Shown: positions 43,018 to 53,094, numbered from the stretch's first letter. The stretch: 64,000 bases of DNA from Bacteroidota bacterium (GCA_016718825.1 JADKCL010000010.1:161778-225777); one strand, 5' to 3'. Translations and numbers: made by a program. Notes: a model not told the origin generated them from the letters alone.

Positions 43018-44375
43018 CGTGTCAAAATGATCTTTTCCGAGCGGAAATTCTCGCCGGCTTTCACTTTCAAAATGTAAATACCATTGGCGACATTGCTGCC
43101 CGGGTGCCAAGGCAGTGTATATTTCCCAGGGTTCAATTTGCCGGAAAAAACCGTTTCAACGCATTCGCCGGTAGAACTGAAAACCTGCACCAACACGTCC
43201 TCCCCTGAAGAGAGCTCCAAGGGAATATTGGTCACCGAAGTCATTGGATTGGGCCAGCATTGTCCTTGGGTCGGGGTGGATTCTTGTAAATTCACAGGGG
43301 CATTGGGATCCCAATTGAGGATGAACAACTTGCCTTCGAAGTTGCTCGCGTAGATATAACCATTTGCTGTCCAGGGAAATGCAGCCCACGTCCCATAGAA
43401 ATTGGCAACTTCATTCTGCGGATAGGTATCGTAGGCGGCAATCTCGACAAGGTTGTCGGGATCGCTCCAATCGACGATCGTGACGCCGGAGGTATAATGG
43501 GAGAAAACGAGCAAATTGCCCATCACATATACATTGTGTGCGAGGTTGTTGTTGCCAAGGTACTGCCCACGCAGGAAAATATTGTTAAGGTCATGGGCAT
43601 CCCAGACTTTGACGGTCTTGTTGGGCGTTTCTTCGGTGGTGAAAAAGAACTTGCCATCGTCGCTGGGGAAAATCCCGTGACAATAGCCAAAGCTTGGATC
43701 CGTAATGCGGCCGATGCGAATCGGATTGCCTTTGTCGGCACAGTTCCAAATGGAAAATGCTGGCGTATAACCCTCAGCAACCCAAACCGTATCGTTGCGC
43801 GCGGTCATGTCGTGGGTATTGGGTACCGAAATAAAGCCCTCTTTGAATGGATGATCCCGGTCGCTGATGTTAAAGATTTCAATCCCTTGCTGACCGAGGA
43901 TTTCATCTGCTTCCATATAAAGGTAGTCCCTGCCTGGATCGACATCCAATTCGTGGCAGCGCAGCATGGTTCCCCCAATGTCGTCGGCCCCTACAAAATG
44001 CACACTGTCAGGCAGGAATTGCATGTCAATGGTTGCCAATCCATTTCGCTTGCCGACCATTTCGCCCACGACATAACAATGATGGCCCTTGGTTACAATG
44101 GCGCGGTGAAAATAACCATCGCCCATGCTTGCCAATTGAATGGTATCCAGCACCAAACCGTCACTCGCACGCACAAAAGCCACATGGTCTGAATTCCCGA
44201 CCACTGCGTAGTCAACGCCCAATGAATCGGTATAACCCCAACAATCGGAGGTGCCGACATCTCCCAGGGAATTGGTGACAAAAGGAAAATTCACAACCTG
44301 ATGCAATGTCAATGCCTGTGCATGAACCCCGGAAAAAAGCAGCAAGAAACCAATCAGCGAAACAAAAATTCTCAT
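43014..44375 (-). CDS. secreted choice-of-anchor B family protein with T9SS sorting domain
   Basis: 453 residues. The signal peptide MRIFVSLIGFLLLFSGVHA precedes a beta-propeller of LVIVD-like repeats (CWGYTDSLGVDYAVVGNSDH, IEIFNISDRDHPFKEGFI, FSIWNCADKGNPIRIGRI, VTIVDWSDPDNLVEIAAYDT). It fits the choice-of-anchor B family, in which a propeller is joined to different cell-surface anchors. The C-terminus (CWPNPMTSVTNIPLEL ... NGIYILKVKAGENFRSEKII-LTR) is a T9SS type A sorting domain. It heads a two-gene unit with the membrane protein at 42544-43017. Ligand or enzymatic role unknown. Confidence 0.82.
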   Translation of the reverse strand: MRIFVSLIGFLLLFSGVHAQALTLHQVVNFPFVTNSLGDVGTSDCWGYTDSLGVDYAVVGNSDHVAFVRASDGLVLDTIQLASMGDGYFHRAIVTKGHHCYVVGEMVGKRNGLATIDMQFLPDSVHFVGADDIGGTMLRCHELDVDPGRDYLYMEADEILGQQGIEIFNISDRDHPFKEGFISVPNTHDMTARNDTVWVAEGYTPAFSIWNCADKGNPIRIGRITDPSFGYCHGIFPSDDGKFFFTTEETPNKTVKVWDAHDLNNIFLRGQYLGNNNLAHNVYVMGNLLVFSHYTSGVTIVDWSDPDNLVEIAAYDTYPQNEVANFYGTWAAFPWTANGYIYASNFEGKLFILNWDPNAPVNLQESTPTQGQCWPNPMTSVTNIPLELSSGEDVLVQVFSSTGECVETVFSGKLNPGKYTLPWHPGSNVANGIYILKVKAGENFRSEKIILTR

Positions 44376-44578
44376 TCAATGGAGGATTTGGAAGCTGAAA
44401 GTTACGAAAAAAAGCGGATCGGGGTCGGATGCATTCTAAAAACAGACAGTCAGTAACCGGCCTTAACATTCGGTTAGGTCATGTTTTTAGTCCCGCCCAT
44501 TGCCGTCAATGTGAATAAGAATTCACCTTAAAATACGGAAACTAAGTGCTAAATTGCCTTGTTTCTGATGTAGGTAAT

Positions 44579-47500
44579 ATGGTTCGTAGCAAAGTTTTAT
44601 GGCTATTTGGAGTCCTGATGGTCTCTGGGTTCGGGGGTCTGTTTGGACAGATTCCAACCAATTGTTTTGAGATCGAAAGCATTTTGGTAGACGCTTGCGG
44701 GGTTGGAACACAAGAAGGACTGAACGAAATGGTCATCTTTCAAGTGGGGCCGACGGCACTCAACACCGCCAATTTATCCGTTGTTTGGCCCAATGGCACC
44801 AATCCTTGGACGGGCATTTGCCAGAATGCAGGTACTGCAGCCAAGGTCCTTGCCATCAACAATACCATCACGGGGTGCGGACGACTGATCGAACCCACGG
44901 GCGGCGTTTTGCCTGCCGGGAAAAGGGTTTTGCTTCTTGCCAGCGTCAGCGTAGATCAAACCTTGCACAGCTTTGTCAACCTCAACGATACCTTGATTGC
45001 CATTTTCCATTGCGCCAACAATACAGCGGGCAACTTTGCCAACGTCGGTGCGGGAATCCGGACCCTGACCATGAACTTCTCCCTTCCATTGGGTTGCACA
45101 GATGCAGTTTCCTACGACCGCGCCTTGCTCCCGGGCGGCAATGGTGCCACCGTCAACTATTGCTGGAACGGCAACGCCAGCTACGTCAACAACGGTTGCA
45201 CAGCACCATTTGTCGTGATTGGAACAAATGCCGGGGCGCCACAAACAGTTTGCGCCGGTTCGACAGTAGCCTTGAATGGCACAGCCTCTTCCTGTAACCA
45301 CCGCCTGCAATGGAGCGGTGGCACCGGCACGTTCAGCAACCCGAATTCAACCACGACAACCTATACGCCGGGACCTGGCGAGACGGGAACAGTCACGCTC
45401 AACCTCTCCCAATTCACGTCCTGCGATACCGCATTTAGCAGCGTGGCCATCACCTTCACGAATCCGCCCACCTACAGCCTTGGGCCTGACACTGCGTTTT
45501 GTGGCAGTTTCAGCTACCCGCTCGGCCCCGGAATCGCCGGCCAAACCTATGCCTGGAGCACGGGTGCTACGACACAAAACATCACCACGACAACACCCGG
45601 CACTTATGCCTTGACGCTCACGACGCCTGCCGGCTGCGTGGTTTCGGATACCGTCACCATCGGAGTCTCCACGATCAACGGTCTGGGATTGCCCGCCGAC
45701 GATACCATTTGTACCACGGGAAACTTCTTCCTTTTCCCCTCCGTTGTAGGTTCAAACTACGTTTGGAGCAACGGCGCGACCTCGAATGCCATCAACATCA
45801 GCAGTCCCGGGATTTATTCCTTGACCCTCACCAGTCCAACGGGATGCGTCGGATTTGACAGCTTTCAATTGTACAATTACCCCGCGGTGATCGCGAATCT
45901 TGGCAATGATACCACGCTCTGCCCCGGCAACGCGCTGGTTTTGGATGCCGATCCGCTTGGGAACTCACCCGGCGCTTCGTTTGACTGGTCGACCGGGGCC
46001 ACGACGCAAACGATTACGGTCTCCACGGCCGGCACCTATGCCGTGACCGTCACAAGTACTGAATTCTGCGTCGCCATCGATACCATTCAGGTGAATGTCA
46101 ATTCCAATATCGCCATTCCGCTCGGCCCCGATACCACCATTTGTGCCGGAGCCTCCCTCCTGCTCGATGCCGGCGGTTCAGGACAATCCTATATTTGGTC
46201 CACAGGCGCTACTTCGCAGACCATCACTGCCAATACATCCGGCAGTTATGCGGTCACGGTGACCTTTGGCTTGAACTGCGCCGGTGCAGATACGATTAAC
46301 TTGGTTGTCGTTCCCAATCCGACGGTGAATCTGGGAAATGATACGCTCTTTTGTTCGAATCTCGGCTTGACCTTGGACGCAGGCCCGGGGAATACTTATG
46401 CTTGGAGTACCGGCGCAACCTCCCAAACGATCAGTTTGAGCGCAGGCGGCACGTATTCGGTAACGGTCACCAATGCCGGCAACTGCAGCGCAGTCGATAC
46501 CATTGTCGTAGCGAATGGCGTTGTCCCTCAGGTCAATCTCGGTCCCAACGTGCAGCTTTGCCCGGGTCAAAGCATCACCTTGGATGCTGGAACGCAAGCG
46601 ACGACGTACTTGTGGAGCACCGGAGCCACATCCCAAACCATTGCCGTGAGTACATCCGGAACCTATTGGGCTGTCGTGACCACGGATTGCGGGACAGACT
46701 CTTCTGCCGTCACCATCAATGTATTGCCTGTGGCTTCAGTTGATGCAGGTCCCGACGACACGCTGTGCGCGGGTGCTTCGCTACCATTATCCGGAGCGGT
46801 GGCCACCGCGGGCACATTGCAATGGTCCTCCGCGAGCGGCAGCTTTGACAATTCATCGCTCCTCAATCCTGTCTATCAAGCCGATTCGAATGCAGGCGGA
46901 CCCGTGCAACTGATCCTCACCCTTACCGACAGTTGCGGGACCTATTCCGATACCTTGACTTTGGAAATCATTCCGCGATTGTCAATGACGTTTTTCCTGC
47001 CGGATTCTGTTTGCTACAACACGCAGATTCAAATCAGCTATGTCGGCAATGCAGATTCTGTGCATTGGCAAGGTCCCGGAATTTTTAACACATTCAACAG
47101 CAATCCGACGGTGTATGACCCCAATGGTGGCCAATCCGGAACGATTAACCTGACGGCAACGGCCTTTGGCCAATGCGGAACCGAGGTTTTTCCCTTGAGC
47201 TATTATTCAGAGGATACCGTGATTGCCGACTTTGGATGGACGCCCGCATTGGTTTATCCTGGCACTTATGTGCAGTTTACCAATGGCACCACGCCCATCA
47301 ACCTTCCTGTCCATTGGCATTTTGGGGATAGCTTTTACTCCGTGGAAGCCGATCCAATGCACCGATTTTATACCGAGGGCACCTACCAAGTCGAATTGAT
47401 CGCTTACGGGGCCAATGGCTGCAATGATACCACCGTGATTCCGTTGATCGTTTCGCCCGTCGATACCCTCATTCCCAATGTCTTTTCGCCGAATGGAGAT

Positions 47501-47746
47501 GGCATCAACGATTATTTCGACATCTTTAATCAGCATGAACCACCCACCGAAAGATTCAGCCTTGGAATTTTTGACCGTTGGGGACACCAAGTGTTTTCCA
47601 CGCAAAATCCGATGGACCGCTGGGACGGCACGGTTGGAGGAGGCGGCAGCCCGGTTCCGGATGGTGTCTATTATTATGTGATCGAAATGAAATTCCTCAA
47701 AGGAAAGGTGATCAACTATGCCGGTCCGGTGACCGTTTTGCGCTAG
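44579..47746 (+). CDS. large surface protein with Ig/SprB-like repeats, PKD domain and T9SS type B (CHU_C) sorting domain
   Basis: About 1055 residues from MVRSKVLWLFGVLMVSGFGG (start at 44579; 44546 possible). The N-terminal ~200 residues (CFEIESILVDACGVGTQEGL ... SYDRALLPGGNGATVNYC) form a lamin-tail-like domain. About six repeats of ~75 residues follow, of the form LGPDTTICAGASLLLDAGGS / YIWSTGATSQTITANTSGSY. After two less regular Ig-like domains comes a PKD domain (VHWHFGDSFYSVEADPMHRF). The last ~90 residues start PNVFSPNGDGINDYFDIF and contain FDRWGHQVF and WDGTVGGGGSPVPDGVYYY, the CHU_C/T9SS type B signature. It is probably a cell-surface adhesin or structural protein. Confidence 0.85.
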   Translation: MVRSKVLWLFGVLMVSGFGGLFGQIPTNCFEIESILVDACGVGTQEGLNEMVIFQVGPTALNTANLSVVWPNGTNPWTGICQNAGTAAKVLAINNTITGCGRLIEPTGGVLPAGKRVLLLASVSVDQTLHSFVNLNDTLIAIFHCANNTAGNFANVGAGIRTLTMNFSLPLGCTDAVSYDRALLPGGNGATVNYCWNGNASYVNNGCTAPFVVIGTNAGAPQTVCAGSTVALNGTASSCNHRLQWSGGTGTFSNPNSTTTTYTPGPGETGTVTLNLSQFTSCDTAFSSVAITFTNPPTYSLGPDTAFCGSFSYPLGPGIAGQTYAWSTGATTQNITTTTPGTYALTLTTPAGCVVSDTVTIGVSTINGLGLPADDTICTTGNFFLFPSVVGSNYVWSNGATSNAINISSPGIYSLTLTSPTGCVGFDSFQLYNYPAVIANLGNDTTLCPGNALVLDADPLGNSPGASFDWSTGATTQTITVSTAGTYAVTVTSTEFCVAIDTIQVNVNSNIAIPLGPDTTICAGASLLLDAGGSGQSYIWSTGATSQTITANTSGSYAVTVTFGLNCAGADTINLVVVPNPTVNLGNDTLFCSNLGLTLDAGPGNTYAWSTGATSQTISLSAGGTYSVTVTNAGNCSAVDTIVVANGVVPQVNLGPNVQLCPGQSITLDAGTQATTYLWSTGATSQTIAVSTSGTYWAVVTTDCGTDSSAVTINVLPVASVDAGPDDTLCAGASLPLSGAVATAGTLQWSSASGSFDNSSLLNPVYQADSNAGGPVQLILTLTDSCGTYSDTLTLEIIPRLSMTFFLPDSVCYNTQIQISYVGNADSVHWQGPGIFNTFNSNPTVYDPNGGQSGTINLTATAFGQCGTEVFPLSYYSEDTVIADFGWTPALVYPGTYVQFTNGTTPINLPVHWHFGDSFYSVEADPMHRFYTEGTYQVELIAYGANGCNDTTVIPLIVSPVDTLIPNVFSPNGDGINDYFDIFNQHEPPTERFSLGIFDRWGHQVFSTQNPMDRWDGTVGGGGSPVPDGVYYYVIEMKFLKGKVINYAGPVTVLR

Positions 47747-47775
47747 CTTCCCTCCGAAATTCCTTCACAATCCGT

Positions 47776-47810
47776 TTGAACCAAATTCGATGGAATTGGG
47801 TTAGATTTGA
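47776..47810 (+). promoter_or_regulatory. candidate promoter of the TraB/GumN-like gene
   Basis: TTTG at 47776-47779 (-33) and TAGATTTG at 47803-47810 (-7) fit the Bacteroidota promoter consensus with a 23-base spacer. The start codon is about 40 bases downstream. Confidence 0.5.
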
Positions 47811-47849
47811 ATTGTATCTTCAAATTCAAACGCTGCTTTGGGAACAAGG

Positions 47850-50800
47850 ATGAAAACCATAACGCTTCTCACGCTGCTGATGGTGGGTTTGCTTGCAAAA
47901 GCGCAACCTCCGCAGCCAGAAAACTACAAACTGCTCTGGGAAATCACAGGCGGCAATTCGGCCCAACCCTCCTATCTTTTCGGGACCATGCACGTCACCG
48001 ACAGCAGGGTATTTGGCATGCCGGACTCCGTCTTGATCGCGATCCAAAACAGCCCCGGTTTTGCCCTGGAAATTGATTTTGATGCTGCGGGTTATCAGAT
48101 GTTGGAATACATGTATTCGCAGCATGGGAGCGACATCTTTGACGAATCCCATTGGTCAAGCAAAGCCAAAGCCTGGGACGGAGATGCTCCCAAGGCTGAT
48201 CCCGCCGAACTTTTTAAACTACTGGACCGGGAAGGAGACCAAACCGCAGAAGCCACCTTTCTCGATGCCTTTTTGTACCGCGTTGCGCGGGAAAACGGGA
48301 AAGTCATCACGGGTCTGGAAGGCATCGTGGATCAACTCGCCCTGCTCACCGGGCAAGACATGACGCCTGCGCCCACCGAAAGCGGGCAACCGCGCACGAG
48401 CAAACGCTTGCGCCTGAGCGAGATGATCAGCGTCTATGAAAAGGGCGACATCGACCGCATCGACGAATTGGTGAACAAAGGCGGGACGAGCCAATTTTTC
48501 AAGGAGGAAGTGATCATTCGACGCAATCATGGGATGGCCTTGCGGGCAGACAGCCTGATGCGCATTCGGCCGACGTTTTTTGGTGTGGGTGCTGCGCATT
48601 TACCGGGCAAGGAAGGGGTAATCGCGCTCTTGCGGGAAGCAGGCTACAAATTGCGTCCCGTGATGGCCACCTATTCCGGACTCAACCGCAAGCTTTTGGA
48701 CCAACCGTATGAACCCCGATGGTCCACCTTCAAACGCGAAGGCGACGGCTATCAAATCTCCGTCCCGACAAGGCCTTTTGGCATGGACATCCTCGACGGA
48801 AAGCTCAAAATGTACCTCGGAATGGACTTCCCGGGCGGCATTGTCTACTGCTTCTATGCGATGAGCCTGCCGGGAGATTTGGTCGACAGCAAGATGGATG
48901 AGATCGGGAAAGCCATGATCAAAGGATTTGGCAGCCACGGCATCGACGAAGACGCGACCAAGGACATCACCCGCAAATCGCTCAAGGGCAAAGAATATGT
49001 CGTGAGAAAAAGCGGAGAATCCCTGCGCATCCAAACGCTGTTTGGAAACGGGAAAATGTACATGCTCCTGCTCGGAAACAGCGAAAAAGTCATTTTTTCC
49101 GATGCTGCCGAACAATGGTTCAATTCGTTGGAGATATTTGACCCGATCAAACTCTCGCAACAAACTCCGCAATTGCGTACCGACAAGGTCAATGGATTTG
49201 CATTGGAATTTCCAGGAGAACCCGACTACCTGACTTTGAACTCCGAAAGTTTCACGACCGGCGGTGAAAACACGCCTTACAACTATTACGAAGTCATCGA
49301 CAATCCCAACCGGCAGCGGATGGTGATGCTCACGGAAGATTTTGAGGATTGGTATGCCGTCGGAACCTTGGAGAGCAGGATGCCGGATTGCATTTTGTAC
49401 TATGCCGGCGCTGAATTGGAGCCGGAAGGTGATTTTTTGCCGGTTGTCACAGACGGCGTGCGCGGACTCGAAGGCACCTATTTGGGGAAATCCGGACTGA
49501 AATACCGCATTCGATGCTATTTGCGACTCAATCGGCTGTATCTCCTTGGAATGACCATGCCCGAAGAGGATGCAGACAGCGCCGTGGTGGACCGTGTTTT
49601 TAACTCTCTGCATTTTTTGACGCCACCCCAACCGCAATTCACAACTGAATTTCTGCAGGCAGACCAATTTGTCGCGAAATTTCCGGGAAGGCCGACCAAA
49701 ATCGAGCGTTACGGCGTTGCAAGTGAACTCATTGGAATGGTGGATTCGATCAGTTCGCAGCATTTCCATGATCCCGTCAGCTCCTTGAATACGCAGGTGA
49801 CTGCCTCGAAAATCTGGCGATTTTATTCGGGAACCGACCAACAGCTCCTGAAAGCAGCCATGACCACAACGGAAATCGAAAATGGAACATTGGTACGTGA
49901 AGAAGCCTTCGAAAATGGGCTTTGGAATGCGAAGGAACTGGTTTTGATGAGCTATGACAGCACAATGCTCGACCACCGCCGCTGGATTGTGGCCGGTGAC
50001 TACCTGCTTGAAGGCCGAATTCATACGAGCAACGATGAGGCCGGCAAAGCCTCCGCCAAGGAATTTTTCCAGCATTTTCAGCCGCGCGTGCCGCTCGCAA
50101 CGACAGGAAAAACCAAAGACTTGCACCATACGCCCAAGTTGGCCTTGATTTTTGCGCTCATGGACGAAGGCGATGAGGATACGACGCTGTTTAATTTTGG
50201 CAGTTTCTTGGTCTTCGGCAACTACAAGCTGCTTCCCGAGGAGTATCCGCTGATTTTGGACAGCATCCGAAGCGGAATCGATACCCTGCCCTTTTCCTTG
50301 GACGATCAATTGATTCAGCTCCTCCTCAAAACCGACGATTCCACGCTGTTTTCCTCGATTCAGGAACTTTACTACTTCCTTCCCGAAAACAATCCGAATC
50401 GCATGCAAATTGTCGGAAGCCTCCTCGAGCGCACGTGGCCGGGCGCAGGTGCTTGGGCGCTCGCACGCCTGCACGATTCACCCAATCCGCTTACCTTCGG
50501 CCAACAAACCTTCCAATGGCGCGATTACCTCGAGCAGGATTCAGATTACGTGCGGTTGAAGTCTGTCGAATTTCTGCTCGACCAACCCGAATTTGCCACG
50601 AAACTCGCGGCTGGGATGGTCGAAGTGGCAGATCAAGATGACATTGACTATACCGCCTATTCCGGCAAATTCCTCCAGATTTTGAGCGACGCCATTACCG
50701 GTTTCGACCCCAAAGACGAAGAAAACTGGTCTGTGGAATACCAAATGCTCACGCTGATCCGCTTTTTGGCAGCAAATGATGTGGGAGGTTGGGAGGCGTT

Positions 50801-51287
50801 GGCACATCGGGCCTTGCAACTCGATGCCGATTACCTTCCCGGCTCCGTGTTTGTGATCTTGGCAGACAACGGTATCCGGCCTACAAGCAAGGAATGCAAA
50901 CTGGTCTTGCAATCCCGTTATAGCCGGGAATCGGCGGTTTTTTGGGCTTTGGAAAACGAACGGTTGGACATACTACCCGCCAAATACCGAAAGCATGATT
51001 TTATCGCCGAGGTCGCATTGGACTATGCTTTGGAAGAATATCCCGACCAAGTCGAGCTCGTTGAAAAGCGCAGGGTGATCTACCTGGGAGAGGCACAATG
51101 GCTTTACGTGTACAAGTTTGCCTTCGAAGGAGAAACGGACTGGACCCTCGGTTTTAGCGGCCCCTTCCCCATCGATGGCGAATTGGAACAAAGCTATTTT
51201 GACCTTGCAGGCAGCAATTGGGAGGAATTCCACCCCAATTCATACCAAAGAAAAACCAAAGCCTGGGTCAAGGAAAGCGAAAAGTGA
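47850..51287 (+). CDS. secreted TraB/GumN-family protein with ~850-residue C-terminal extension
   Basis: About 1145 residues from MKTITLLTLLMVGLLAKAQ (signal peptide; four codons shorter than the longest frame). Residues ~25-290 are a TraB/GumN domain: SYLFGTMHVTDSRVFGMPDS has the GTMH motif and FFGVGAAHLPGKEGVIALLR the second His motif. Proteins of this fold include Tiki-like metalloproteases, so protease activity is possible but unproven. The extension contains three similar ~180-residue segments (FKREGDGYQISVPTRPFGMD, NGFALEFPGEPDYLTLN, DQFVAKFPGRPTKIERYG) and a helical, HEAT-like end. The last codons (ESEK, stop) arise in a GTGAAAA repeat. No sorting domain is seen. Confidence 0.75.
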   Translation: MKTITLLTLLMVGLLAKAQPPQPENYKLLWEITGGNSAQPSYLFGTMHVTDSRVFGMPDSVLIAIQNSPGFALEIDFDAAGYQMLEYMYSQHGSDIFDESHWSSKAKAWDGDAPKADPAELFKLLDREGDQTAEATFLDAFLYRVARENGKVITGLEGIVDQLALLTGQDMTPAPTESGQPRTSKRLRLSEMISVYEKGDIDRIDELVNKGGTSQFFKEEVIIRRNHGMALRADSLMRIRPTFFGVGAAHLPGKEGVIALLREAGYKLRPVMATYSGLNRKLLDQPYEPRWSTFKREGDGYQISVPTRPFGMDILDGKLKMYLGMDFPGGIVYCFYAMSLPGDLVDSKMDEIGKAMIKGFGSHGIDEDATKDITRKSLKGKEYVVRKSGESLRIQTLFGNGKMYMLLLGNSEKVIFSDAAEQWFNSLEIFDPIKLSQQTPQLRTDKVNGFALEFPGEPDYLTLNSESFTTGGENTPYNYYEVIDNPNRQRMVMLTEDFEDWYAVGTLESRMPDCILYYAGAELEPEGDFLPVVTDGVRGLEGTYLGKSGLKYRIRCYLRLNRLYLLGMTMPEEDADSAVVDRVFNSLHFLTPPQPQFTTEFLQADQFVAKFPGRPTKIERYGVASELIGMVDSISSQHFHDPVSSLNTQVTASKIWRFYSGTDQQLLKAAMTTTEIENGTLVREEAFENGLWNAKELVLMSYDSTMLDHRRWIVAGDYLLEGRIHTSNDEAGKASAKEFFQHFQPRVPLATTGKTKDLHHTPKLALIFALMDEGDEDTTLFNFGSFLVFGNYKLLPEEYPLILDSIRSGIDTLPFSLDDQLIQLLLKTDDSTLFSSIQELYYFLPENNPNRMQIVGSLLERTWPGAGAWALARLHDSPNPLTFGQQTFQWRDYLEQDSDYVRLKSVEFLLDQPEFATKLAAGMVEVADQDDIDYTAYSGKFLQILSDAITGFDPKDEENWSVEYQMLTLIRFLAANDVGGWEALAHRALQLDADYLPGSVFVILADNGIRPTSKECKLVLQSRYSRESAVFWALENERLDILPAKYRKHDFIAEVALDYALEEYPDQVELVEKRRVIYLGEAQWLYVYKFAFEGETDWTLGFSGPFPIDGELEQSYFDLAGSNWEEFHPNSYQRKTKAWVKESEK

Positions 51288-51485
51288 TAAGTGAAAAGTG
51301 AAAAGTGGGATTTGTTTAGTGGAGAGTTGAAAGATGAGAGTGGAGAGTTAAAAAATTAGCAGCGTGTTTTTCTTTGTGCCTTTGTGTCTTTGTGGCCTAA
51401 AATACAGCGCCTAACTTGGAGTCTTGGTGGCCAAATCCAGGGGGGCGGGGCTTGGTGTCTTGGTGCCTTGGTGGCCAAATCTCGG
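51278..51485. repeat. GTGAAAA tandem repeat followed by CTTTGTG / CTTGGTG repeat copies
   Basis: The GTGAAAA units begin inside the last codons of the TraB/GumN-like gene. At 51372-51401 TTCTTTGTGCCTTTGTGTC with GTGGCC is a one-armed copy of the inverted repeat at 54518-54592. At 51420-51480 the same pattern recurs with CTTGGTG units ending GTGGCCAAATC. Confidence 0.7.
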
Positions 51486-51513
51486 AATCTCTCAGTTTAC
51501 GCTTTGATCTCGG

Positions 51514-52371
51514 CTATTCTCTGACAAATACATTCAATAACACCCCCAGCAAAACCAAGAAAATCCCTGCCGCAGCCCAGATGCCATAGGTTTCACCGAA
51601 CAAAAAATAACCGAAGATCAGCCCGAATATCATTCCTAAATAACTCATGGAAGACACCACATTCGCCTTTTCAAGGTGCAAGGACAGCGTCATGAATATC
51701 TGCCCCAACTGCGCAAATACCCCCATCACGACGATCCAAAGCCAATCTTCCAAGGTATGTTGCTCAAAAATGAACTCCGATACGCCGATATGCCGCCACT
51801 GATACCACATCAACAATCCGGCGACAGGCAGGGTCACGAGCGGAAAATAGAACACCACCACCAATGGATGATCGGTGTCCTTGAGGGAGCGCACGGTGGT
51901 ATAGGCGAAGGCCGACAAAATGCAGGATGCAATGCCAATAGACAAATAGAGAATCGACACCCGCGGATCAAAGCCTTTGATCATCACGACCCCGGCAAAG
52001 GCCATCGCCAACCAGACCCATTGCAGCGGACGCATCGGTTCCTTGAGCAAAAAAATCCCCAGAATCGCCACAAAAACGGGCGACATGTATTGAATGACCA
52101 AGGCCGTGGCCATCGGCATGTTTTGCAAGGTCGCGATAAACATGCTCAGGGCACCAAATCCGAAGACGCCGCGCAAAATCAGCAAGCCTTTGCGGTTGCC
52201 CCAAGCGGGAATGCCCTTGACGCGCAGCGTCGTGTATGCGATCGAGGCGGCAATCAGCGCCCTGAAAAACACCAATTCGAAAGTCGGAAGATGGGCCACG
52301 TATTTGATCGCCACATTCATGACGGCAAAAAAGACCACTGCAAGGCCCATATAGGCCACTCCCTTGTTCAT
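51514..52371 (-). CDS. DMT-family (EamA) transporter
   Basis: 285 residues with ten predicted membrane helices in two EamA halves, e.g. GVAYMGLAVVFFAVMNVAIK at the start and FGLIFGYFLFGETYGIWAAA near the end. The typical TALVIQYMSPVFVAILGIFLLKEP-type motif of drug/metabolite transporters sits at the end of the first half (residues ~90-115). The substrate could be a metabolite or amino acid; it cannot be told from sequence. It is followed upstream on the same strand by the nitroreductase gene, about 50 bp away, so the two may be co-transcribed. Confidence 0.9.
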   Translation of the reverse strand: MNKGVAYMGLAVVFFAVMNVAIKYVAHLPTFELVFFRALIAASIAYTTLRVKGIPAWGNRKGLLILRGVFGFGALSMFIATLQNMPMATALVIQYMSPVFVAILGIFLLKEPMRPLQWVWLAMAFAGVVMIKGFDPRVSILYLSIGIASCILSAFAYTTVRSLKDTDHPLVVVFYFPLVTLPVAGLLMWYQWRHIGVSEFIFEQHTLEDWLWIVVMGVFAQLGQIFMTLSLHLEKANVVSSMSYLGMIFGLIFGYFLFGETYGIWAAAGIFLVLLGVLLNVFVRE

Positions 52372-52422
52372 GGCTGCGATTTAGGGAAAATTCGGGGGCC
52401 GTTGCGACTTCCTCGAAAATAT

Positions 52423-53094
52423 TCAGCGATACGTCACACAAATCTCCTCCAACGCCTTCCGCTGAATGTCGGGCACGGTCGCATCCTCCGCTGCATATCC
52501 GACAGGAATCAACAAAAACGGCCGCTCATTGTCGGGCCGTCCCAGGATTTTGGTCAGGAAGTCCATCGGACTCGGCGTATGCGTCAGCGCCACCAATCCC
52601 GCGTTGTGAATCGCCGCAAGCAGCATCCCGCAAGCCAAGCCCACCGACTCTTGCACGTAGTAGTTCTTGTGCTTTTGCGCCCCATCGAATTCGAAATTGC
52701 GCTTGAAAACCACGATCAGCCAAGGCGCGATCTCCAAAAACGGCTTCCGCCAATCTGTCCCCAAAGGTGCCAAGTCGCGCAGCCATTCTTCGGTCATCCG
52801 CCCGTTGTAGCTTGCAAATTCCTCCTCTTCTGCTGCGATGCGAATCTGTCGTTTCAGCTCCGGATTCCCCACAAGGCAAAACGTCCATGGTTGTTTGTTG
52901 GCTCCTGAAGGTGCAGTGCCTGCCGTCAGAATCAATGTCTGCATCAAATCTTCTGGAACCGCCCGATCGTTAAAAAAGCGTAAACTCCGTCGGGAATTCA
53001 GCAAGGCATAAAAAGAATCTGCCCGCGCAGCCATTTCATTTTCAGGATATTGCTGCGGATCGTAAGGGATATGTGGGAATTCAAAATCTGCCAT
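52423..53094 (-). CDS. nitroreductase family protein
   Basis: 223 residues from MADFEFPHIPYDPQQYPENE (53094); the longer frame adds 13 unlikely residues. The FMN-binding signature RRSLRFFNDRAVPEDLMQTL and TAPSGANKQPWTFCLVGNPE is followed by VGLACGMLLAAIHNAGLVAL and a C-terminal RPFLLIPVGYAAEDATVPD. The arrangement, with EEFASYNGRMTEEWLRDLAP in the middle, resembles the iodotyrosine-deiodinase-like branch. It would use NAD(P)H to reduce a nitro, quinone or halogenated aromatic substrate. The physiological substrate is unknown. Confidence 0.9.
   Translation of the reverse strand: MADFEFPHIPYDPQQYPENEMAARADSFYALLNSRRSLRFFNDRAVPEDLMQTLILTAGTAPSGANKQPWTFCLVGNPELKRQIRIAAEEEEFASYNGRMTEEWLRDLAPLGTDWRKPFLEIAPWLIVVFKRNFEFDGAQKHKNYYVQESVGLACGMLLAAIHNAGLVALTHTPSPMDFLTKILGRPDNERPFLLIPVGYAAEDATVPDIQRKALEEICVTYR

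Noticed and set aside
48600..50474. A 624-codon open frame on the minus strand opposite the TraB/GumN-like gene
   Set aside because: It lies wholly within a well-supported gene on the other strand, its protein shows no domain, signal peptide or normal composition, and such antisense frames are common at this codon bias.
51676..52908. A 410-codon plus-strand frame spanning the DMT transporter and nitroreductase genes
   Set aside because: It crosses two real opposite-strand genes and is His/Arg/Gln-rich without any family resemblance.
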